The notes under the pieces: generated by a model | The model's input: the letters and a program-made list of their open reading frames with translations, nothing else | Database searches by the model: none | What the model was told of the DNA's origin: nothing | Shown here: positions 1 to 9,735 of the stretch, one piece after another | How positions within the stretch are numbered: the first letter of the stretch is position 1 | Layout of the letters: each line of letters begins with the position of its first letter | NCBI GenBank assembly: GCA_035610365.1 | Contig: CM069432.1 | Location: forward strand, 6,448,001-6,512,000 | Length of the DNA stretch: 64,000 bases | Direction of reading: 5' to 3' | Source of the DNA: Aquatica leii | Lineage: Eukaryota; Arthropoda; Insecta; Coleoptera; Lampyridae | Program-made: the position numbers and the translations under genes

Positions 1-1879
1 GAAACATAAGAAAAAAATGGTCTTTTTGATTTTTTTTATTTACATCTGTCTTGTAAGCTATAAAATGTTAGAGTAATATTACTTTTCGTCCAGTTGTAAA
101 ACAAAGAAACGTTTTTATTGAAAATTATTATTGATTTAGTAGTGAAAGACTTTTTTTATAATGTAATATGTAAAAATTATAAAACTGCAAAGATAAGTGT
201 TTATAGACAGTTATTTTGTGTTTAGTTATTACTTTTGGCCAAAATAAAGTTCAAAAATGTATTTTCTTAAATTTAAAAAAATGATTCTTTTGTGTTTTTT
301 TTAAAAAAAAAAGTGCTTTAAGAGGTTAAATAAGAAGAAGAATAATCAGTACAAATGTCATATCCTTATTGTTAACTGCGACATGAAAACTTAAGTTACA
401 ATTTTTTTTACGAAATTTAATTTTTTTTTAATGATGGCTACATAATAAAAAACTGTTGAATTAATTCCAGAAAGTTCATTTGAAGCACTAGATCAATTAT
501 TGTATTGTCACTTTCGACATTAATATTGCTTTTTTACCGTTTATCGCAAATAAACTATCCTTTAATAAGAAACACTAAAATTTGCCTGTATTACGTTTTT
601 AAAATTGGATATTGATGCGCGGTATGTCTGTTTGGAAAAATTCATTTTTCTTATTTGCTATCAAGAGGACAAGTTCATATTATAATTGTTTAACGGATTT
701 GTTAAAGCAGAAATGAATATTAAACTCTGCTCAAAGTAATAACGATTTGTTTAAAAAAAATTTTGTCAGCATCGACAGAATGAGATTCTTTAAATGAAAT
801 TTCCGTTAAAACTGCAATATCTAAGAAAAAGACCTTGAATGGTCGAAGAGACCGACACAGGGATTATCCACAAAGGCTATTGTTTGGTGCCCAGTTGACA
901 CACAGCCGCAATGCAAAACAAGTTCTTAAATTAATCATTTACCGTAACGGATGAAACAAAAACGACAAAAAAAGTTTTTACAATCAACATTAAGATGCCA
1001 TCGCGTTTATTAATACTTTCTCTTTAACCTGCTAATCGCCTTTGAAGAAAAATTTGATATTTTTTATCGATTTAAGGGCGATAATTTGAACTATTGTCAA
1101 TACGATTTTGTATCGATCCACATTACAAATTATAAAAGTTTGTTTAAAAAAAATAATTTTTAGGTTGAAATTAAATTTAAAAAATCATTAGGCTACAAAC
1201 AAAAAAGAACAATGTTTATGACGATAATCGGATTAAAATAGTACATTCCAGAAAACTGTTAAAAGTGAGGGTAATGGTGGAATTTAAATAAAGTTTACTT
1301 CTAAGGATTTCATTGTTAGCCAATTAGATTTTTATTATAAATGTAAGCAGTAACTAAACCTACAAACACTAATTAATAATAATCAATTACACTTACAACT
1401 CCACTAAAATGTTTTTTTTCAAATACAAGTTTTTCTAAGATAATTAGTCTCAGCGTATACAACTACGGATCCTATATACTTATAAGAATTACAACAAATA
1501 ATTAGCAAAACAATGACTGCAGGTTCCATCTGCAGTGCTTTTAAATATTTTTAAAATAAGTGTTTGTCTATTTAAAAAAACATACCCTTGAATTTGTTGT
1601 AATTAGAGCTTACGGAGCGACTAACTAACTTCTGACGATTTTGATCAATTCTTTAAAAATTCATAATCTGAAAACTAAGCGGTAATGCACAAAAAAAACC
1701 CAAAATAAAGGTACTTTTTTGCCATGAGAATCACCAAAAATCAGAAACGCAATTGGTAAACTCATTTCTTAGTTCCTCCTTGTAAGTCGTAATAATAGTA
1801 AGAGGCAACTATTAGAATATAGAAAAGTAATTTTGGTTTAGGGTGATTTTTCTTCCGAGGACGTTTTTCCGCGATACAG
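1..1879. other. AT-rich stretch without recognisable genes
   Basis: Homopolymer-rich, strongly AT-biased DNA. I see no open frame with family motifs, no element terminus and no RNA gene on either strand. It may contain remnants too old to read by eye. Confidence 0.6.
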
Positions 1880-2500
1880 TCTTATTCTACACAAAAACAT
1901 TCTACTAAAAGGTTAATTTTTAGGATTAACATAAAATTAACTTTTTAGAATGTCTGTTTCACAACTTTTATAGACATTGATTATAAAACTCACCGAAAAT
2001 AACATTTATGTGGTTACTAAAAAGACATGTAGTCTCATTCTGTACTATAAGGCTACTAAAAACTTAATTTTTAGGATTAACATTAAATTAATTTTGTAGG
2101 ATGTCAGTTGTATAACTTTTTCAAGACATTAATTAGAAATCTCTGAAAAGATATCGAAAAGTTAACTTATAGGGTTAGTAAAAACAAGTAGTCTCATGTT
2201 ATACTTGAAAGCTCTTAATAGGTTAATTTTTATGGTTACCATCAAGTTAACTTTTTAAAACGGCTTTTGAGTAACAATCAAAGTTGTCTATTGAAAAGTT
2301 ATCCAAAAGTCAACCTTTGTGGGTAAGAAACGAGATAGGTCGCCATATTTTATACTTTAAGCTTATACAAAAAGTAACCATTACGTTTACAATTTGGCGT
2401 ATTATTAGGAATAACTATTTGTTGTGAATAAGTTAACCATTAAGGACACGCGGTAGAACTAACTTTTATGAATGACTAAAAGGCACGATAAAGATACCAC
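1880..2500. repeat. Degenerate tandem repeat, period about 155 bp
   Basis: Successive blocks begin near 1912, 2063, 2221 and 2373 with variants of GGTTAATTTTTAGGATTAAC. They share inner landmarks: a TTAACTTTTTAGAATGTC-like stretch, a GTCTCAT...TATACT stretch and a final CTACTAAAA or similar. A partial unit precedes the first block from about 1880. Units differ by many substitutions, so the array is old. It abuts the LINE-tail-like repeat at 2733 and could be part of the same element's non-coding end. Confidence 0.6.
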
Positions 2501-2732
2501 ATGCTTGTCAACTTTTCAGGTTAAAGTATGATCACTTTTTAGACAATTAAGGTTAACTTTGGTTATGTGGGTACATTCGTACAAAATTATATAAGAAAAA
2601 CTGTTCAATATGGCGGATACACCTACTTTCGGTATCTTTATCAGGTCTATCTTTTGGTAAAGCTGAGAGAATATGAACATCTAGCTCTATACCAAATTTC
2701 AAGTTACTAGGACTTTTGGTTCGAGAGTTATC

Positions 2733-2895
2733 GTGGGTACATCGTAACACACAGACAGACACATACACAGACACCCAAAATTTTTTGTCAAAAATACGTT
2801 TTTCTGATTCAGGAGACCTTGAAACGTGAAAATCTTCAAAAAAATTTTTTTGAAAAAAAATTGCAATCGCTATACTTTCCTTATAGGAAAGTAAA
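2733..2895 (+). repeat. Dispersed repeat, LINE/SINE 3'-end-like, copy 1
   Basis: This copy matches 42838-42967 in order: TGGGTACATC, an ACACACAGACAG run, TTTTTTGTCAAAAATA, TTTTTCTGATT(C/T)AGGAGACC, TTGAAAC, and CTTATAGGAAAGTAAAAA. In this copy the end also forms a small hairpin (CTTTCC-TTAT-GGAAAG) before an A-rich tail. A terminal hairpin plus an A-rich tail fits the 3' end of a non-LTR retrotransposon or SINE. The family is not identified. Confidence 0.55.
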
Positions 2896-2964
2896 AAGAA
2901 AAATGAGTTTTGTTATTGTCAGTTTTTGATTCAAAATATTTTTGTCATGATGTCGCGTTATATT

Positions 2965-3576
2965 TTCTATTATGTTTCAAATTCAATGTAATTTCCATTT
3001 TGTCTGTAACAGCTATGAAAAGTTCAGGTTTAAAAAATAGTTTCAGCAAAATACAATCTCAACTTTAGGTTATATTTTTTCCTGAACTTTTAATTGTAAC
3101 AGTAGCATTAACTCTGGCTTAACCTTTGTCTTTTTTTTTGGATTCATTGCAACTACATTCTTTTCTCTTATATATAATTCTTTCTTGTGCAACATTGCGC
3201 TTAGTAAGTTATTGGTTTTGCTATGTAAAGCTGAAACTTGAGACAGACTACACCTCCGTTTTTTGTACTTTACGTACTTACGCTTGCCGGATTTTTTGGA
3301 TGTTGTTAGTAATCTGTTACGTGCTCTAAATTGAAATTGTGCTGCGCAGTGTATTTTTGGTTAACTTGAAGTTAGGCTGTACTTTTCAACGCTTTCTAAC
3401 GACTTTTGTTCGAGACCTCAAATTGTTTGCTACAAGAAATTTGCTTGCTTGAATTAAACAACATCCACGTGTTGTGGCGTTATGTATTTTGACAACAGCG
3501 CTATTTCAATCGTTTATTCAACGCAGGGTAAGCATTTCTATTATGTTTCGAATTTAATGTAATTTCCATTTTGTCT
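2965..3576 (+). repeat. Pair of 41 bp direct repeats 571 bp apart
   Basis: Positions 2965-3005 and 3536-3576 both read TTCTATTATGTTTC, then AATT, then AATGTAATTTCCATTTTGTC, with about two mismatches. The spacer has no recognisable coding sequence. The pair could be fragments of one dispersed repeat or the ends of a short insertion. Confidence 0.45.
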
Positions 3577-3886
3577 TCTTAGCACCACGTGTACCTCCTC
3601 GTGTGGTTTACATACTCTACCTGTAAGGTCTAACATCTGCAAGCACCCTTTTCGTAGAACGACAATACCTTAAGCGATTCTGTAAATTTTGATGCAGTTA
3701 CTAAAAGAGAGCATTGAGTCGATAACTCACTCAGATACGAGGGGCTTGACGACTGATACTTTATTACAAGGCATGGACGTACACTACCTTTACAAAATTA
3801 AATAAATTGTCAACAGCATACGATACACTCCGGTCTGCTTACTCTTCATAAATGTTACTTTTTACCTGTTGTAAAGTTTGTGAGTT
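3006..3886. other. No gene recognised
   Basis: The longest open frame (3126-3329) starts at a non-ATG codon, is hydrophobic by T-richness and has no family motif. Apart from the second member of the 41 bp repeat pair I see nothing supportable. Confidence 0.5.
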
Positions 3887-4640
3887 ACCAGCTTGACACC
3901 ATTATTTTTAGGTAGCTTAATTACAAGGTCACAATTAAAAGGTTCAAATTATTTTTCCACTTTAGATGCCAATTGGGGTTTCTGGACCATTGCGTTAGAT
4001 GAAGAGTCTTTAAAACTCTGTACCTTCACTACAGGCTTTGGCAGATTCAGATTCAAACGTGTACCTTTGAAATTTCTTTTGTTCCAGAAATCTTTCATGG
4101 TAGAAGTATATGGAGATATTCCAAATACTGCAATATATTTTGACGACCTGTTGATATATGCGCCTTCATTAGAAATGCATAATAAAACTCACAACTTTGC
4201 GTTACACAAAATAATTAAATGGGCGACATATTTTCAAAAGAAGAAATGATGCCGGAACTATTGCTGAAATAAGTCCACCAAGCAGTTCTCAAGAGCTACA
4301 ACAGTTCTTGGGTATGCTAACATACTTGTCATATATCAATTTTTTTTAAACACTTGAGGCCTTTATTGAAAAAAGATGTTGTATGGAATTGGGAATCTAG
4401 TCATAACCTCGAATTTGATAAGCTGAAGTCATTAATCATCAAAACACCTGTCTGTGATGCTTCACAAAATGCAGTAATACTTTATGGCACTAATCCAATA
4501 GTTACACTAACTGAATCACAATGCAACTACGCTCAGATTTAAAAAGAACTTCTCGCAGTTGTTCATGGTTGTTTAAAATTTCATCAATTTATATTCGGTC
4601 ATACAATCATAGTACACACCGATTTTTCTTTTGTTGTTAA
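3887..4640 (+). pseudogene. Ty3/gypsy pol remnant (reverse transcriptase to RNase H)
   Basis: Fragment of a Ty3/gypsy polymerase of the K02A2.6-like type. The first frame (3893-4249) carries LKGSNYFSTLDAN, FTTGFGRFRFKR and the RT active-site box YFDDLLIYAPS, where the family usually has YVDDILI. It has an internal deletion between the FKRVP and GDIP blocks. After a frameshift, 4251-4345 gives the LGMLTYLS connection motif. A third frame from 4354 gives the RNase H start and stops at 4540-4542. It then continues in frame with KELLAVVHGC and VHTDFS. No protease, integrase or LTR is attached. It is dead and old. Confidence 0.8.
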
Positions 4641-4796
4641 TACGCTTGTCAATAGATTTAACATAAGTGTCGTTCTTGTGTCTACCATTAACACTATCTA
4701 CAGCAGATCTGACTAAGAACTTATTGTTTTGACTTTCTTTATTTCAGTAATCGTGTGTTTTTTGTTCTTTTAAATTCAAACTTTAATTTATTTGTA

Positions 4797-4930
4797 CAGC
4801 CATAGTCATTGGAAATGTCCCTAAAATGAACATTACCGCATTTTCAGCCACATTTTAATAGTATTAGCAAAAATTATACTTGTAAATATACCTTCAGGTT
4901 ATGTCCTTTTGTCTTAAAAATAAAAAAGGG
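4797..4930 (+). repeat. Left terminal inverted repeat of the fold-back element
   Basis: The first 33 bp are identical to the complement of 8428-8460. Further in, ATTACCGCA, TAATAGTATTA, ATACTTGT and GGTTATG blocks still align. The inner limit is approximate. Confidence 0.65.
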
Positions 4931-5704
4931 ATTACCATTACTAAATTTTACATGTATTTCTCAAACCATAAGAAAATAGTATAACTTTTATGACCTTATT
5001 TATATTTTTATGCGAATAAAAAAACACACATTTCTTTCTATAATTTTAGATACATACTTATTGATAGTAAAATTTTGAACGTATAAAATTAAGGTACATT
5101 GTTAATAATAATCTAATTACTGATTTTATAAAAACAATTTTACATAGGTACTATTAATATTACGCTGTATGTGCAAAATTATTTATAAATAAAGTGAAAC
5201 TTTTATACTTTAATTTCGTTTAAATATAAATGATACTATCAAACAGAATTTTTCCGGTGTAAGAATAAATATTTGTACCAATATAATGTAATTTATTTAA
5301 ATTTTTGTTCACATAGTCACATTCTTTTTTTTGTTTAAGCGGTTAAATACTTCACTTATTAATGAGCATCATAATTACATTTTCGTATTCATTAATATTA
5401 TTTTTATTTTAATAATCATTACACAGCCCAACACACATTTTGGTGCCAGGGTTTTTGTAACTGTTTTTAAGTAAGTTTTGGGTGCAGAATCCAAAACTGT
5501 TTTCAGATTTGGTCTATCAGATCTAGTTTTTGAGATATTGTATTTTGATCTTTTTTTTTAGAAAGGAATAGTCTAGTTTTTTAACTTTTATACTTTTTAC
5601 GTTATTACTAATACTATCTGCTTCAAGTGCTAGTAAAAAACACATAAAATCCAAAGTTTATGTATTTATTTCATAAAATAAACAAATAAGTTTATAAATT
5701 ATAT

Positions 5705-7312
5705 TTACATATCATTTAAAAATTTTCTTTTATATGACTTTCTAGCATGGTAGTTATTAGGACAGTCTCGCTGAAGGCTCCAGCAGTAGTCGGTTATCAT
5801 GTGGGTACCCCATCTTCCTTGACATCGATCTTCTATAGTTTTAATGTCCTGATGGCATCTTTCCCCCTGTTCTTCACTCAAATCAGCTAGGTTTTCTGGA
5901 AACCGATCTAAGTGGCTGTAGAGGTAGTGAACATTTATGCTCATGTTGCAGCCTAGTATATTAAAGTTTGAAAGCATATTTTCCACTAATTCTATATAAT
6001 TTTTTGCCTTATAATTTCCCAGAAAATTTTGTACAACTTGAACAAATGAACACCAAGCGTTAGATTCAATTTCATTCATTGATGCGGTAAATTGTGGATC
6101 TTTAATAAGCTGCTTTATCTGAAGGCCATCGAATATTCCGGCTTTTAGTTTTTCCGTGCTAATCCCAGGAAATTTACGAATTAAGTAGCCAAAACAAAGT
6201 CCATCGCGATTTAAAGCCTTCACAAATTGCTTTGTAAGCCCCAACTTGATATGCAAGGGTGGAAATACGATTTTGTCTCTCGCAACCAAAGGTTCGTTGA
6301 TTACATTTTGCTTTCCTTGAGTCATAACATTTCTTAAAGGCCAATTTTTGTTAACCCAGTGCTGATCCTTAGCTCTGCTGTCCCAAAGACATAAAAAACA
6401 AGGATACTTTGTATATCCACTTTGCTGTCCAAGGAGGAAGTTCACCATTTTTAGGTCGACACAAATCACCCACTGATGTTCTTCATACTTAATTTTTTTC
6501 AGGACTAGTGATATTGCCGCATATTCCTCCTTCATGCTGGTAGAATGACGAATGGGTATTGAGCCATATTTATTACCATTGTGTAAAAGCACACATTTCA
6601 AACTTCGTCTGGAACTGTCTATAAAAAGGCGGCATTCGTCTGGTGTGTATTCCGACAAACCCATTTTTTGTAAGAGTCCTCTTATATCGTTACAGAATAC
6701 CAGGTTATTTTCCTCAGAGTAAAAGAGCAGCAGATCGTTATCTCTTTTACGATAAAATGTAATATTGGTATCTGGCGGCAGTAGATTCTTCTCATCTAAT
6801 CTGGAAGCGAGTAATTCAGAAGATTTCTTTGCCAGATTCAGGTCTCTAATGAGATCGTTCAGTTCTTGTTGATTAAAACGTTGCGGACTTGATAAATCTG
6901 CTTCAAAATCACTGTCGTTTTCTGATTCCATACACTGAATTTCATCAAACGTGGGTAGTTTTGCATCATCTTCCGGGAACGAAGGCAGACTGCTGAATGA
7001 TGGAATGGGTATTTCTTTACTATGCAGTACAGGCCTTTTTGCTGAATCTAGATCAGGATATGGCAATTTCTGTCTATTGTTCCGATTGATTCCTTTGATA
7101 TTCACGAGACAAAAATAGCAGTCATCATGATGGTTTCTTGGATCTCTCCAAACCATTGGTACTCCAAACTTTGGACACTTTCTCTTTCCAACTGTCCACT
7201 GACGCAGATGTTCAATACATGTTTTACATACGAAATGTGGAGCCCAAGATTTATCCTGGTCACCCAAGTGAACGCCAAAATCGGCCAGATAACTTCTTCT
7301 CACACAATATTT
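5705..7312 (-). CDS. N-terminally truncated uncharacterised arthropod protein, candidate DDE transposase
   Basis: An uninterrupted frame of 532 codons ends at 5705. It matches a family I recognise from many arthropod genomes as uncharacterised proteins (LGL.KQFVKA, FLGN.KA.NY, GCNMS, EEQGER.HQD blocks). Residues 26/29 and 62/65 form CxxC pairs, like a zinc finger. Possible catalytic acids are D229 (LFIDSSRRSLKCVLLHNGN), D283 (ICVDLKMVNFLLGQQ, followed by C302xxC305) and E481 (EEQGERCHQD). That arrangement recalls RNase H-fold cut-and-paste transposases with a C(2)C insert; this is inference. The frame opens at a GTG with no ATG. The first ~45 residues, still present in the neighbouring plus copy, are missing. 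Expression is doubtful. Confidence 0.7.
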   Translation of the reverse strand, partial: KYCVRRSYLADFGVHLGDQDKSWAPHFVCKTCIEHLRQWTVGKRKCPKFGVPMVWRDPRNHHDDCYFCLVNIKGINRNNRQKLPYPDLDSAKRPVLHSKEIPIPSFSSLPSFPEDDAKLPTFDEIQCMESENDSDFEADLSSPQRFNQQELNDLIRDLNLAKKSSELLASRLDEKNLLPPDTNITFYRKRDNDLLLFYSEENNLVFCNDIRGLLQKMGLSEYTPDECRLFIDSSRRSLKCVLLHNGNKYGSIPIRHSTSMKEEYAAISLVLKKIKYEEHQWVICVDLKMVNFLLGQQSGYTKYPCFLCLWDSRAKDQHWVNKNWPLRNVMTQGKQNVINEPLVARDKIVFPPLHIKLGLTKQFVKALNRDGLCFGYLIRKFPGISTEKLKAGIFDGLQIKQLIKDPQFTASMNEIESNAWCSFVQVVQNFLGNYKAKNYIELVENMLSNFNILGCNMSINVHYLYSHLDRFPENLADLSEEQGERCHQDIKTIEDRCQGRWGTHMITDYCWSLQRDCPNNYHARKSYKRKFLNDM

Positions 7313-7382
7313 AGTTTACGTAGCTGAAGTTGTGGTATCATTTGGTGTTGTTCAGTGATAAAACATACATTTAATTAAAACC

Positions 7383-8317
7383 ATGGCGTTCAGAAGCAAA
7401 AATAGTTGTGTGAATTATCCAGACGTTTTTTGCTATTTATTGGCAAGTACACTTTTAAAGAAAGTAAAAAGCCTGTTTCTGATTGTGCGAGAAAAAGTTA
7501 GCTGGCCTATTTTGGCGTTCACTTGGGTGACCAGGATAAATCTTGGGCTCCACATTTCGTATGTAAAACATGTATTGAACATCTGCGTCAGTGGACAGTT
7601 GGAAAGAGAAAGTGTCTAAAGTTTGGAGTACCATTGGTTTGGAGAGAATCAAGAAACCATCACGATGACTGCTATTTCTGTCTTGTGAATATCAAAAGAA
7701 TCAATCGGAACAATAGACAGAAATAGCCATATCCTGATCTAGATTCAGCAAAGAAGCCTGTACTGCATAGTAAAGAAATACCCATTCCATCATTCAGCAG
7801 TCTGCTTTCGCTCCCGGAAGATGATGCAGAACTACCCACGTTTGATAAAATTCAGTGTATGGAATCAGAAAACGACAGTAATTTTGAAGCAGATTTATCA
7901 AGTCCGCAACGTTTCAATCAACAAGAACTGAACGATCTCATTAGAGACCTGAATCTTTCAAAGAAATCTTCTGAATTACTCGCTTCCAGATTAAATGAGA
8001 AGAATCTTCTGCCGCCAGATACCAATATTACATTTTATCGTAAAAGAGATAACGATCTGCTGCTCTTTTACTCTGAGGAAAATAACCTGGTATTCTGTAA
8101 CGATATAAGAGGACTCTTACAAAAAATGGGTTTGTCGGAATACACACCAGACGAATTGCGCTTTTTTATAGACAGTTCCAGACGAAGTTTGAAATGTGTG
8201 CTTTTACACAATGGTAATAAATATTGCTCAATACCCATTGGTCATTCTACCAGCATGAAGGAGGAATACGCAGCAATATCACTAGTCCTGAAAAAAATTA
8301 AGTATGAAGAAATATAA
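7383..8317 (+). pseudogene. Second, broken copy of the same uncharacterised transposase-like gene
   Basis: It begins with ATG in a good context (AAAACCATGG) and keeps the N-terminus missing from the minus copy, starting MAFRSKNSCVNYPDVFCY. A one-base loss near 7440 shifts the frame. A TAG at 7499-7501 replaces a Tyr codon and a TAG at 7724-7726 replaces a Leu codon. Homology to the minus copy ends abruptly after the KKIKYEE block at about 8310, just before the D283 segment, and the terminal repeat follows almost at once. It therefore lacks the second and third candidate catalytic acids. Outside the lesions the two copies are near-identical, which suggests recent duplication. Confidence 0.75.
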
Positions 8318-8329
8318 TTTCATTTTTTG

Positions 8330-8460
8330 GTATTTATACGGCAAAGAAAAAACCATAACCTTAAGATATATTCACAAGTATAAATACGATTAATACTATT
8401 AGAAAGGGACTGAACGTGCGGTATTGCTCATTTTAGGGACATTTCCAATGACTATGGCTG
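8330..8460 (-). repeat. Right terminal inverted repeat of the fold-back element
   Basis: Complement of the left end: TTCCAATGACTATGGCTG ends at 8460 and is followed by TACATA. The junction with the truncated plus-strand gene copy is near 8317. Confidence 0.6.
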
Positions 8461-9735
8461 TACATACCGTTGGTTGTTTTTTTTTTGTTTTCAAAGGCGT
8501 AAATGGTTTGATTAAACAATTTACATAGTCATAATATGTAAACATTTTAGTGAACAAACAAGATTTAAAAATAATGATTGACATCTTACGAAATTTCAAC
8601 AAATTCTTTGCGTAGCTACATTTAGTATGGAATCCTGTTTGATCAATCGAAATATTTTAATCTTCATTTTTAAGATATTTAATAAACAAAAACTAATTAT
8701 GTAGCTGTTAGATTTTGAAATCATTTTAAAAACATGTTTATTATGATTTTTATTTCTTTGGTGTTTTGCCGAATTTTACGGCAGTAGCATGAAGATAAAA
8801 TAAAAAATAAAGTAAAATTTTAACAAAAGTAATTATTATTGATATGGAGTTTAATTTAGCTTAGCAGTAAATGGAGCACACCATTTAGTGCGTTTTTTGC
8901 AGTTTTCAAGGACGTGAAGCTAATATTACATGTTTGCGATATAAAGAAAGGTGCACTTAAAAAAGGAATTTCTTTTACACTTTGCTATAAAGTTACAGGT
9001 CCTGTCAAGTACCAATAGTTTCTATACAATATTAAAAACAGTAGACCTGCTAAGGACCACAAGTACAAACACGAAGATCACTTGAACGTGCATTTAGGAA
9101 TCACGCCTTGATAAAACGCACTTGGAAGAACAAATGCACACAAGTATCTACCATGTTTAAAGACTTTTTTACGTTTTTATTTGGAGCATAAATATATTAA
9201 ATGTACAAAAACAAACGAACATTATAAAACTAAAATCTTTATATAGATTTTTAACTGAATTTCTGTGGGAATTTGCTTTAATAAACAAGTATTTAATTAT
9301 GTACAAAGGATAATTAAGGACATACATTTGAAATATTTCTTGACAATATATATGCGTTACGTTCTTGTGATTCCGTCAGTTATCAAATATTTGCTTCATC
9401 GGTAAATCAATATTAAATTTGTATTTCTAATTATTTCAGGTCACTTCTTTAGCTCTTTAGGTAAACATTTGTTTCTCAACGTTTCCTTTTGGAATAATTA
9501 GCAGAAAGAAACTCGTAATAAACAAAAAATAGTATCTCGAATTGACCTAAACGAATTAATTAAATTCTTAACGTTATTTACGTTTGAATTGAAACAGAAA
9601 ATTGCAGAATTCATTAACGCGTAAGCTTCTTTTGATCGATACGAAGCCGTGCATAATACGTCACCTACTTCTTATATATTACTTAATATTCTACCGTGCA
9701 ATACATGGAATGAAATAAATGAAATATAATATATA
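8461..9735. other. AT-rich spacer without recognisable genes
   Basis: No frame with family motifs and no element terminus were seen between the fold-back element and mariner copy A. Confidence 0.55.

Larger units (their letters stand above)
4797..8460. mobile_element. Fold-back DNA element carrying two head-to-head copies of an uncharacterised transposase-like gene
   Basis: Both ends carry the same sequence in inverted orientation. The left starts CAGCCATAGTCATTGGAAAT at 4797, and the complement of the right end at 8460 matches it for 33 bp without mismatch. Similarity then declines to about 130 bp inside. The insertion point lies in the palindrome TGTACA on both sides, so the target duplication may be TA, GTAC or TGTACA. 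Inside are a minus-strand copy (5705-7312) and a plus-strand copy (7383-8317) of one protein family. Both ends are therefore 3' ends of the ancestral unit, which suggests an inverted duplication. The 4931-5704 stretch is 3' untranslated-like and AT-rich. Confidence 0.65.

Noticed and set aside
2553..2774. Minus-strand open frame of 73 codons
   Set aside because: It lies inside the dispersed LINE-tail-like repeat; its Val/Cys-rich start comes from the CA-rich repeat read in reverse.
3126..3329. Plus-strand open frame, hydrophobic
   Set aside because: Non-ATG start, T-rich composition and no motif; likely chance.
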